From assembly GCF_036669915.1 (NCBI RefSeq), contig NC_089316.1, positions 2,858,743-2,922,742 of the forward strand: a stretch of 64,000 nucleotides of DNA, in the 5' to 3' direction. The stretch is from Pocillopora verrucosa (lineage: Eukaryota; Cnidaria; Anthozoa; Scleractinia; Pocilloporidae). Below the pieces are notes generated by a model. It searched no databases. It was not told where the DNA came from and was given only the letters and a program-made list of their open reading frames with translations. Both the position numbers and the translations under genes were made by a program. This document shows positions 1-11,604 of this stretch, in pieces (position 1 is the stretch's first letter; each line of letters opens with the position of its first letter).

Positions 1-1482
1 CGGTAAAATGCAGGTACAAGCCAAATTAGCATGATACGAGTGCAGATCGAATCGAAATTATTAAATCGGCCATTAGTGTCCAAAATCCAAAATTAAACAT
101 GCATGAAGAGCGAATGAAACAGAAATTATCTACACAATGCATAAGCTTAGTGCAGTCAAATCCGGCGGCATAATGCAAGGCTAAAATTAAATCGCCTTAG
201 CGGAAGCGCAGAGCAGTAAATCTGCAAAATTCAAGGGCAAATCAAACATGTATGATGAAATTGTCAATCATCCGGTTACTAATGGCCCTCGAACGCCTCA
301 CCATTCCCCTATCTGCTTTCTCCTTTTTATTTTGAAAAACCAACTCCCGTGAACTAAATCAAAAATTGTTCACTAAAAGTACAGGTGAATAGTGGTGGAC
401 ATTTACCTCGCAGCTCGGTAAATATCCACCACCCTTATTGATGCTGAGTGAACAACTGTTTTAGTAGTATATGCCATATACATAAACCAAAAATATTAGG
501 TGAGTGTTGCCCTCTAGGGCAAATAGGGGTGTTCACAATATAGTCGAACCTGTATTAAGCGGTCACCCATAGGGAATGGTATGGTGACCACTTAATACAG
601 TTTGACCTCTTGATACAGGTTTCACCGATCAGAGGTATTTTTAAAAACGATAAAACGCTACTTAATATCATAATTGACCACCTCAAGTGCAGAATCTCGT
701 TGCAAATATTATTTACTTTTATTGTTGTAGAAGAAAATAGATCAAAAATTACTTAAAATAGTATTTTTAGTTTTATATGGGTAGTTCCGCTTTCAGTGAC
801 CGTTCAACACAAGTAAAAAAAATTAAAAAATAGTCTATTTGGACTCGGTAAACGGTGACTGCAACCGCTAAATAGATGTGACCGCTAAATATAGGTACAG
901 TTTACAGTGATTAAGGGATAAAAGATCCGGGACTTTAACAATTGCAACTGACAGCTTATTACATGGTGACGGCTTAAGATAGGTTCGACTGAAACTACTA
1001 ATTAGTAGTGTACACCGCGCGAACGCCTGATTCTGGAAAAGCCACCACTGGTTGGGCTGCAACTGAGGTCGGTTGCCCTTGCATATGGATCGGCACCTGA
1101 CCAGCTTCAAGTTGACCATAGCAAATGCCCACCTGAAAATGAATTGAGATATGATGTTTTTTATTACCCTGATTCATTTAATAACTTGCAGTCTATTACA
1201 GTTCTTCTCTTGCACAATTGGTCTAAACGCGTTTCGTGATCCAGTATGCATCAGTTGAAAATTGAGTAATATCCGGTGTTCAGTATAAACCATGCACACA
1301 GGTGAGTCGTGCTTATCGCGTGCGCTGAGGAAAATCTCCACCACTATTCACACTCACTTGGGTCAATAATTGTTAAAAACCGTTTACATACAATGTAGTC
1401 GAGGCAATTTGGCAAAAAAACGTCTTCGACTGGTTTGTTTATAGCGTGAATGACTGATTAACTGACTGATTATCAAAGTGAT
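1..1482. repeat. Spacer of the MS4A-like tandem array (left edge)
   Basis: The sequence from about position 6 (aaatgcaggtacaagcc) matches the spacers starting at 4411 and 9635, so the window opens inside an array unit. The spacer holds degenerate short repeats of the form 'cataatgcaaggctaaattaaatc', a palindrome at 392-432, a repeat built on 'cctgtattaagcggtcaccc' near 548-625, and further MITE-like sequence around 1290-1370. I see no coding sequence. The 83-codon minus-strand open frame in this stretch is repeat-derived and recurs in the other spacers. Confidence 0.75.
392..432. repeat. Palindromic hairpin in the array spacer
   Basis: The left arm gtggtggacatttacc pairs with the right arm ggtaaatatccaccac around a short centre containing cgcagctc. 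Related hairpins occur at about 4876-4924 and 10143-10191 in the other spacers and, degenerate, near 15777-15823 and 16900-16950. Each is followed by 'tgaggtgaataac/agcgtttta'-type sequence, as expected for a dispersed MITE family rather than something specific to the array. Confidence 0.7.
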
Positions 1483-3860
1483 TCAAGTTGATAACGCAGA
1501 AATATCGAGTTTGTTAGATTCAAGAATCTGGTAATTATCAACTTCTCTTACTTGCTGTTCCTGCGAGCTCTGATCAGTTATATCACTGCTCCTGATGGCT
1601 GCCATCGCGAGAATGATCTCAATGATGGAGCATATGATGATCAGGGAAGAAACAGCCACCATGGATTTTTGCTTTGCGGTAAGGTTTATGTTCGCCAGCT
1701 GGTCCGAATCAAAGAAAAGGGGATCTTTATTATAGTAACCTCTGCTTAGCGTTGAGGTATAACCCAAAGCCATCAAACTGGACAAAGCTACCAGATAGTG
1801 GTACACGGTTATCGCTGATACTGCAGCACAGGCTACGCTCACAGACTGCAAGGCGTTCATCTGCAAAGGGCCAAAGAAAAAAACATAATAAACCAAACAA
1901 AAAAAAAATAGTATAAAATAAAAAAATCATCACAAAAAGTTGCTAGTTCCTCTCTTATGGAATCAAGGCTCATGTATTGGTATATCTACTGGGAATTACT
2001 TAACGTACATTCCACATGGTGGAGAATGAATGGATCCCTCATGATGCGTAAATATAATAGCTTAAATTTCGTACCAGATTTAAGGAAGGTCTTGGCGCGA
2101 TGCTTAAAGTCACTCCCATGATACCAGCGGCCAACACCTTAAAGAAACAAAGGTAGTGCATAAAAAATTTCTCGTTTCAAATATTACTCTGATATGCGCA
2201 AGCTGATTGACTTAAGATCCATTGAACCGATAAATCATAACTACCTTATCTGTCTGAGGAAAAAAAGTGAGAAGCATTCACACAATGCGTACATTTTCAT
2301 CTTGTGATTTATAAAATTGTAGAACACACGCACAAGTTGTAAATCCTTCCCTCTTTTATGATGAAAAACCTTTTCTCGTGTCCTTCCGCGTGGGTTGTTA
2401 CGCCGGTAAACCGATAGGAGGTGCGATCCATTGCTTAAATGTTTGACACCCATAAAATGTTTGGATAAACACCAAGAAAACTAGATGGCATCCTTGGCTG
2501 AGAGTTACCAACCGTTTTTCCTCTGGTGGTGTATAAACAGTTGTGCAAACTTTAAAATAAGAACTAAAAGACGTGTTCACTCCAGACAAGAGTACAAATC
2601 TTACCGGACTTCCTTGGTAAAAAGTTTTTTTTTTAATTTTTCTTTCCGTTTTTTTATCGCTTGGTAAACCTGCATGGTCACTGTTGTGCATAGGTACACC
2701 AATATCTCCGCCATGAAGTGAAGCCAATCATTATAAACACTCTATAATCACTGAGTAATTGCATTTGTTACGAAAACAATACTGTTACCACCAACACCAG
2801 TACTGCGGCATGACTCGGCATCGAATTGTTCTGAGCATGACAGTTGATAGATTGAAATTGCACTGTGGGTCGATTTTCTTGGGATTACATTTGGTCTAAC
2901 CTTTTATCAAACTGACAAATAGCATTACGACAACGTTGAGAAAAACATGCGTTCCGCCTGCTCGCTAAAATATCGTTTGAGTGAAGAACTGGTCGAACTT
3001 TCATTTACCTCTGTGTTTGAAAGAGCGATACCTTTTAGTTTGTTTTTTTTTTTTTTATAATTCACCTAACGATAAGTGAAGTGAAGAACGAAACTGTTTA
3101 TCCGCAGTTTTCCGTGGCGTGTTCTAAGCCACATTTTCGAACGAGGCGGAAACTTTCTTGAAAACGATATTTGAGAAGTAATCACAACATCAAATCCTAT
3201 GTCATTACATTACTTTACACTTTGTGAATATTTGTTGTTGTTTTTTTTTAATTCAAACAGGTTTGAATTTTGACGAAAAGTTTATTTATAGTTAATTTAT
3301 TTAATTAGTAGTTAGTTTGGTTTTCAGTACGCACCAGCATGGACTTGAATCACTGGTTCGTGACTAGTCGGTGCTTGGTTACTTTTGCTGCAAAATCATA
3401 GACCGTAAAACACCTTCATTTCTCGATACATTTCCCTTCTTTAGTGTGTTGACACAGAGATAAATCAAACACTATAAAGCGCAGTTATTTTCTCATGAAA
3501 GTTCAATTCCATTCCATTTTCTTGGGCATGTGAGTCAGGTAACAACTTTTGTTTAGTTGATAAATAGAAACTGCCTGCACTCAATATCCACATGATTTCG
3601 CAATTTCGGTGCCGCACAAGAATTTCTCTCCGAAATATCGAGACAAGAGATTGTTAAATACGTCCTCTAACTTTAACTTGAAGTAACAATTTTCTGACTT
3701 TTTTACTTACAAGGATCGCTAGCCAACAGGGGGTGAAAGTCATACTGGAATACACAAAACGCACGCTGAGTCCATCAACAAGCCCCAAAATGAAAAGCAC
3801 TCCACAGATGATAACCTGGATGTTAGAGATCACCTTCAAGTCGTTTCTGTTGAAAGCCAT
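1483..3860 (-). CDS. MS4A/CD20-like four-span membrane protein, copy A
   Basis: Three coding exons on the minus strand: 3711-3860, 2075-2137 and 1483-1860, all phase 0 with GT-AG borders, giving 196 residues. In-frame stops lie just upstream of the ATG at 3860, which fixes the start. Predicted helices: about 10-31 and 42-61 (exon 1 running into exon 2), 74-103 and 137-160 (exon 3), with short N- and C-terminal tails, presumably cytosolic. The order TM1, short loop, TM2 with a Pro-Cys-Trp start, TM3, charged loop, TM4 fits the MS4A/CD20 family, whose vertebrate members act as membrane adaptors or ion-flux modulators. The family call is by pattern, not alignment. Function in this organism is unknown. 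It could be another tetraspan family of similar size. Confidence 0.72.
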
Positions 3861-4410
3861 TTCGAGTCAGCTGAGTTACGGAGATCAAAACGCGTGCTGT
3901 TTGATTCACACCTTCAATGCGGAAATGTCTAGTCATCACGTATATTCAAATTAGGCATTTCATTAAGTAAAGTCACAATTGGTTTCATTTGAGGGGCTTG
4001 GGTAGGAGAATGAAAAGATATTGAAAGCGTTCTAGAGCGTTCTAAAATCATACAATCATGACAACACGAAATACCAAAACCATAGTAACCGGTTTGTTTT
4101 CTATATTTTGTAACGCTTGCTCTAGGAGAACCTTTCATTCTAGTCGAGTGGAAGAGGCGGCTGACTCGCGAAAGTTCGGGTTTCAGTGTTCACGACCACA
4201 TTCAACTTATTAATATATGTAACCTGGAGTTGATCAAGAGAAATTCCCCGACTCATTAAATGTAAATCTGTCTTATCTTAGTTTTTCAGTTTCTCGCGGA
4301 AGCTCGAACTCCGGAGTAAACACAAGGCAAATGATTAAACAGCGAAAATGTTCTCACATAGAAGTGAAACAATTCCGAGGTCTCAATTCAAGCGCGAAAA
4401 CAAATCAGCA

Positions 4411-6712
4411 AAATGCAGGTACAAGCCAAATTAGCATGCTGCGGGTGCAAATCGAATCTGCATAATGCAAGGGCAAATTAAATCTGCACTGTGCAATTTT
4501 CCAAGAAAGTCATCCCCACAAAACTATAAAGAAATGATTATGAAGATGTATAGGTGCAAATAAAATCGGCATTATGCAAAGCCAAATTAAATCATCCTAG
4601 GGAAAGCACAAAGCTGTGAATCTACAGAATGCAAGTACAAATTAAACATGCATAAAGTACAAACTAAAAATGCATAAAGAAATTGTTTAGACAATGTATA
4701 AACATAGTGCAGTCAAATCCGGCGGCATAATGCAAGGCTAAATTAAATCGCCTTAGAGGAAGTGCAGAGCAGTAAATCTGCAAAATTCAAGGGCAAATCA
4801 AACATGCATAATGAAATTGTCAACCATCCGGTTACTAATGGCCCAAAACTTATCTACCGAAAGTACAGGTGAATAGTGGTGGATATATACCTTGCGGCTT
4901 CGCAGCTCGGTAAATATCCACCACTCTTACTGATACTGAGGTGAATAACCGTTTTAGTAGTATATGCCATACACATTAACCAAAAAGATTAGTTTCTGTC
5001 GGCTGCTGGGAGGTGAATGGTACCCTCTAGGGCTAATAAGGGTGTTCACAATATAGTCGACCTTGTACTAAGCGGTCACCCACGGGGTGTGGTGGAATGA
5101 ACGCTTAAACAGTTACCGATCAGGGGTATTACTAAAAGCGATAAAAACGCCACTTTATGCCATAATTGACCACTTCATATGCAGAATCTTGGTTGCAAAT
5201 ATTACTTCCTTTTATTGCTGTAGAGAAACATAGATTAAAAAGTACTTAAAATAGTATTCTTATTTTTATTTGAGTGGTTCCGCTTTCAGTGACTGTTCAA
5301 TACAAGTGAAAGACAATAAAAAAATAGGCGGTTGGGACTTAGTAAACGGTGACTGCGACCACCAAATAGATGTGACCGCTTAATATAGGTACATTTTACA
5401 GTGATTAAGGGATAAAACATTCGGGACTTTAACGATTGCAACTGACAGCTTAATACATGGTGACGGCTTAATAAAGGTTCAACTGTAGGCGGTAAGCGGT
5501 TACCCACGGGGAGCGGTTGAGTGACCGCTTAAACAGTTTGAAAACTTAATTCAGGTTCCACTGATCAGGGGTATCATTAAAAACGATAAAAACGCCATTT
5601 TATGCCATAATTGACCACTTCATATGCAGAATCTCGGATGCAAATATTACTTACTTTTATTTTTGTAGAGAAACATAGATAAAAAGTAATTAAAATAGTA
5701 TTCTTAGTTTTATTTGAGTGGTTTCGCTTTTAGTGACCGTCCAATAAAAGTGAAAGACAATAAAAAATAGGCGGTTGGGACTTAGTAAACGGTGACTGCG
5801 ACCGCCAAATAGATGTGACCGCTTAATATAGGTACATTTTACAGTGATTAAGGGATAAAACATTCGGGACTTTAACGATTGCAACTGACAGCTTAATACA
5901 TGGTGACGGCTTAATAAAGGTTCAACTGTAGAATAGCTACTAATTAGTAGTGTCTGGAAAAGCCACCAGTGGTTAGGCTGCAACTGAGGTCGGCCGCCCT
6001 TGCATATAGATCGGCACCTGATCAGCTTCAAGCTGGCCATGGCAAATCCTTACCTGAAAATGAATTGAGAGATGATGAGTTTTATTACCCTGGTTCATTT
6101 AATAACTGGTAGTCAATCAAATGTTTCCCTTGCGCGATTGGTCTAAAGGCGTTTCGTGATTCAATATGCATCAGTTAAAATTGAGGAATATCCAGTGTTA
6201 GTGTAAACCACACAGGTGAGTAGTGCTTATCGTACGCCCTGGCTGTTTTGATTTCGCGTATTGTGACCTAATAAATGTGATCCATCGGTGAAAATTAAGG
6301 AATATTAGGTGTTAGCGTACACAACACAAGTGAAAGTTGGCTGGTTCGAAAGTGACTAGCAAGTACGATTCACCTCGAGTGGCCAAAGGGACAAAATTGC
6401 GCGTTGACAATTTAATTATCGACCAGTTCTCAGTAGATTGACATAAATAAATTTTTTAAAATTTTTTTTTTTTTATTGGGGGAGGGGGGCGGGGGGCGGG
6501 TTTTTGTGTGGTATATACTAAGACAATCAATCGGTGTCGCTTCGCGGGTGGGCAGCACTATTCACTTTCATTTAGGTCAATAATTATTAAATATCGTTTA
6601 TACACTGTCGTCGAGGCAATTTGGCAAAAAAACGCGTGCGACTGGTTTGTTTATAGCGTGTTGGCAAACATGTTGATTAAATAAATGACTGATTAGGTTA
6701 ATGACTGATTGC
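4411..6712. repeat. Array spacer between copies A and B
   Basis: This spacer is homologous to 6-1480 and 9635-11604. It contains the palindrome near 4876-4924 and a local duplication of about 420 bp (about 5062-5480 and 5485-5935). The two halves of that duplication carry the same minus-strand pseudo-open frame, which is why similar short ORFs appear twice. A poly-T/poly-G stretch lies at 6450-6500. No gene is seen. The part nearest 6712 is the 3' flank of copy B and contains CTGACTGACTAA-type short repeats. Confidence 0.7.
5062..5935. repeat. Local tandem duplication (about 420 bp) inside the spacer
   Basis: The segments beginning near 5062 and near 5485 both run through 'cgataaaaacgcca', 'cataattgaccacttcatatgcagaatc', 'aaacggtgactgcgacc' and 'cattcgggactttaacgattgcaactgacagc'. 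The other two spacers have this block once. It is a repeat internal to one array unit and accounts for most of the extra length of that unit. Confidence 0.7.
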
Positions 6713-9094
6713 TCAGACGAAAAGGTTTGACGAAAATTTACTGACTGGCCAGATAACTGACTGACTAACTGACTGATCATCAAAGTGATTCAAGTTGATG
6801 ACGCAGAAATATCGAGTTTGTTTAGAGGCAAGAGTCTGGTAATCATCAACTTCTCTTACTTGCTGTTCCTGCGAGCTCTGACCAGTTATATTACTGCTCG
6901 TGATGGCTGCCATCGCAAGAATGATCTCAGTGATGGAGCATATGATGATTAGGGAAGATACAGCCACCATGGATTTTTGCTTTGCAGTAAAGATTATGTC
7001 CGAATCAAAGAAAAAGGGATCTTTATTAGGGAATCCCTTGTTTGGAGTTAAGACATAATCCAAAACCATCAACTTGGACAAAGCGACCAGATAGTGGTAG
7101 ACGGTTATCGCTAATATTGCAGCACAGGCCACACTCACAGACTGCAAGGCGTTCATCTGGAAAAGGCCAATAAAAAAATATAAACAACAACAACAAAAAC
7201 AAACAAACAAACAAACAATGAAAAATAAAAAAGGTATCACAAAAAGTTGCTACTTCCTCTATTATGGACTGAAGGTTCATGTATTGGTATATCTACCGGG
7301 AATAATTTAACGTACATTCCACCAGGCGGAGAATGAATGGATCCCTCATGATGCGAAATAGAATTGTTTATATTTCTTACCAGAGTTAAAGAAGGTCTTT
7401 GCTTGTTGCTTAAAGTCAGGCCCATGATTCCAGCGGCCAACACCTTAAAGAAATAAAAATGGCGCATAAAAAATTTCAAAAATTACTCTGATATGCGCAA
7501 TCTGATTGACTAAACATCCATTGAACCGGTAAGCTATAACTAATTTATCAGATTCCGTGTTGCCGATTACTGAAAAAAGAGTGTGAAGCATTCACACAAT
7601 GCGTACATATTCATCTTGCATGATTTAGAAGAACACTTGCACAGGTTGTAAATCCTTCGCTTTTTTATTATGAAAAACCTTTTCTCGTGTCCTCCCGCGT
7701 GAGTTATTACGCCAGTAAACTAATAGAAGGTGCGGTCTATTGCTTAGATGTTTAACACGCATAAAATATTTGGTCTGGCTGAGAGTTCTTGAGTTTTTTC
7801 CCTCTGGTAGTGTTTAAACAGTTATGCAAACTTTAAAATAAAAACTAAAAGACGTGTTCACTCGAGACAAGAATACAAATCTTACCGGACTCCCTTAGTA
7901 AACTTTTTTTTTTCGATTTTTCTTCCCTTTTTTATCACTTGGTAAACCTGCACGGTCGCTGTTAATTGTTGCGAAAACAACACTGTTGCCATCGACACCT
8001 TTAAGTACTGTGGCATAACTCGGCATCGAATTTTTTTGAGCATGACCGTTGATAGATTGAAATTGTACTGTGGGCCGGTTGTCTTGGGATTACATTTGGT
8101 CTGACCACTTATCATACTGACAAATATCATTAAAAAAACGTTAATAAAACTTGCGTTACACCTGCTCGCTAAAATATCGTTTGAGTGAAGAACTGGTCGA
8201 ACTTTCATTTGCATCTGTGTTTGAAAGAGCGATACCTTTTAGTTTGTTTTTTTTTTATAATTTATCTAGCGATAAGTGAAGTGAAGAACGAAACAGTTTA
8301 TCCGCAATTTTCCGTGGCGTGTTCTAAGCCACTTCGAACTAGGCGGGAACTTTCTTGAAAACGATATTTGAGAAGTAATCACAACATTAAATCCCATATC
8401 ATTACGTTACTTGACACTTTGTGAAATATGTTTTTATATTTAAAAATTCAAACCTTGAAGCTTTGAATTTTGACGAAAAGTTTATTCATAGTTGAAGGCA
8501 TATGACACACTTTATTACAAATTATTTATTCAATTAGTGGTTGGTTTAGTTTGCAGTATGCGCCAGGATTGACCTGAATCACTGGTTCGTGACTAGTCGG
8601 TCCTTGTTTGCTTTTGCTGCAAAATCATAGATCATAAAGGGCCTTCTTTTCCTGATACAGTTTCTTTCTTTAGTATGTCGACACAGAGATAAATCAAACA
8701 CTATAAAGTGCAGTTATTTTCTCATGCAAGTTCAATTCCATTCCATTTTCTTGGGCATGTGAGTCAGTTAACAAGTTTGATTAAGTTGATAAATAGAAAC
8801 TGCTTGCACTCAATATCCACAAGGTTTGGCAATTTTGGTGCCGCACAAGAATTTCTCTTCGAAATATCGAGACGAGAAGTTGTTAAATACCTACTATAAC
8901 CTTAACTCAAAGTACCAATTTTTCTGACTGATTTTTTTACTTACAAGGATCCCTATCCAACAGGGGGTGAAAGTCAAACTTGAATACATAAAACGCACGC
9001 TGAGACCATCAATAAGCCCCAAAGTGAAAAGCACTCCACAGATGATAACCTGGATGTTGGAGATCACCTTCAAGTCGTTTCTGTTGAAAGTCAT
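6713..9094 (-). CDS. MS4A/CD20-like four-span membrane protein, copy B (altered C-terminus)
   Basis: Exons 8945-9094, 7381-7443 and 6713-7156 have the same phases and borders as copies A and C and give 218 residues. The four helices are preserved. Two differences stand out in exon 3. The TM3-TM4 loop is four codons shorter. One extra T in the run at about 6818-6823 shifts the frame after 'DDYQTLAS', so the C-terminus is replaced by an unrelated tail and the protein runs about 22 residues past the length of its sisters. The reading frame stays open, so the gene may still be functional with a different tail. Confidence 0.68.
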
Positions 9095-9634
9095 TTCGAG
9101 TCAGTTCAGTCACGGAGATCAAAACGCGTGCTGTTTGATCCACGCAGTCAATGCGGAAATGCCTAGTCATCACGTACATTCAAATTAGGCATTGCATTAA
9201 TTAAAGTCCCGATTGGTTTCATCTGAGAAGCCTGGGTAAGAGAATGAACAGATATTGAAAGCGTTCTCGAGCTCAGAAAGTCGTGGCACCAAGAAATGCG
9301 AAAACCATAGTAGCTGGTTTGTTTTCTATATTTTGTAACGCTTGCTCTAGGAGAACCTCTCATTCTAGTCGAGTGGAAGAGACGGTTGATTCGCGAAAGT
9401 TCGAGTTTCGGTGACATGGACCACATTCAACTAATAATATATGAAGCCCGGAGTTGATCGAGAGAAATTCCCCGACTCATTTAATATAAATCTGCCTCAT
9501 CTTAATTTTTCGGTAAATCGTGGAAGCTCAAATGCTGGAGAAGACACAAGGCAAATAATTAACCAGCGAAAGTGTTCTCATATAGGACTGAAACAATTCC
9601 GAGGTTTCAATTCAAGCGCGAAAACAAATCAGCA

Positions 9635-11604
9635 AAATGCAGGTACAAGCCAAATTAGCACGGTACGAGTGTATATCGAATCTGCATAATGCAAGGACAA
9701 ATTAAATCTGAATTGTGCAATTTGCCAGCCCTACATAACCGTAAAGAAAATGATTAGGAAGATATATAGGTGCAAATCATTTCGACATCATGCAAAGCCA
9801 GATTAAATCATCCCAGGGAAAGCGCAAAGCTGTGAATCTGCAGAATGCAAGTACAAATTAAACATGCATAAAGAAATTATCTAGACAATGTATAAGCTTA
9901 GCGCAATCAAATCCGACGGCATAATGCAAGGCTAAATTAAATCGCCTCAGTGGAAGCGCAGAGCAGTAAATCTGCAAAATTCAAGGGCAAATCAAACATG
10001 CATAATGAAATTGTCAATCATCCGGTTACTAATGGGCCCTCGAACGCCTTACCATTCCCCTATCTGCTTTCTCCTATTTATTTCGCAAAACCCACTCCCG
10101 TGAACTAAATCAAAAATTATTCACCGAAAGTACAGGTGAATAGTGGTGGATATTTACCTCGCAGCTTCGCAGCTCGGTAAATATCCACCACTCTGATACT
10201 GAGGTGAATAACCGTTTTAGTAGAATATGCCATATACATAAACCAGAAAGATTAGTTTCTGTCGGCTACCGGGAAGTGAATGATACCCTCTAGGGCTAAT
10301 AAGGGTGTTCACAATACAGTCGAACCTACATTAACCGGTTACCCACGGGGAGTGGTTGAGTGACCGCTTAAACAGTTTGAAAACTTAATTCAGGTTCCAC
10401 TGATCAGGGTATCATTAAAAACGATAAAAACGCCATTTTATGCCATAATTGACCACTTCATATGCAGAATGTCGGTTGCAAATATTACTTACTTTTATTG
10501 TTGTAGAGAAACATAGATAAAAAGTAATTAAAATAGTATCTTAAGTTTTATTTGAGTGGTTTCGCTTTAAGTGACCGTCCAATAAAAGTGAAAGACAATA
10601 AAAAACAGGCCGTTGAGTAAACGGTGACGGCGACTGCCAAATAGATGTGACCGCTTAATATAGGTACATTCCAGAGTGATTAAGGGATAAAACATTCGAG
10701 ACTTTGACGATTGCAACTGACAGTTTAATACATGGTGACGGCTTAAATAAGGTTCAACTGTAGCTACTAATTAGTAGTGTCTGGAAAAGCCACCAATGGT
10801 TGGGCTGCGACTGAGGTCGGCTGCTCTTGCATATGGATCGGCACCTCACCAGCTTCAAGCTGGCCATGGCAAATCCTTACCTGAAAATGAATTGAGATAT
10901 GATGTGTTTTATTACCCTGGTTCATTTAATAATTTGTAGTCCATCAAATGTTTCCTTTGCGCGATTGGTCTAAAGGCGTTTCGTAATTCAATATGCATTA
11001 GTTAAAATTGAGGAATATCCGGTATTAGTATAAACCACACAGGTGAGTAGTGCTTATCGTACGCCCCGATTGTTTTGTGATCCAATTAATGTGGTCCATC
11101 GGTTAAAATTGAGGAATATTAGGTGTTAGCGTACACACGTGAATAATGGCTGGTTTCAAAGTGACTAGCAAGTACGATTCACCTCCGAGTGGCCAAAGAG
11201 ACAAAATTGCGCGTTGACAACTTAATCATCAATCCATTTTCAGTAACTTCACATAAATAAACTATATGTATATTTTTTTTTTTGGGGGGGGGTGGGGGCG
11301 GTATATATATATATATATATACTAAGACAATCAATCGGTGTCGCTTCGCGGCTGGGCTAAATATCCACCACTATTCACCTTTACTTAGGTCAATAATTAT
11401 TAAATATCGTTTATACACCGTGTAGTCGAGGTAATTGGGCAAACAAACGTTTCCGACTGGTTTGTTCATAGCGTGCTGCCAAACATGTTGATTAAATAAA
11501 TGGCTAATTAGGTTAATGACTGATAGCCCAGACGATAAGATTTGACGAAAATTGACTGACTGGACAAATAACTGAATGACTAACTGACTGATCATCAAAA
11601 TGAT
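9635..11604. repeat. Array spacer between copies B and C
   Basis: Same organisation as the spacers at 1-1482 and 4411-6712: short degenerate repeats to about 10020, palindrome at 10143-10191, the 'ctacattaaccggttaccc' repeat once only, then the 3' flank of copy C with poly-T/G at 11272-11295 and a (TA)n run at 11302-11322. No coding sequence is recognised. Confidence 0.7.

Noticed and set aside
7882-8214. Conserved open frame of about 110 codons in intron 1 of each MS4A-like copy (also near 2790-3000 and 12873-13103)
   Set aside because: It falls between exon 1 and exon 2, which already join in phase to give a continuous TM2. It is not open in all copies, and conservation is explained by recent duplication of the whole unit.
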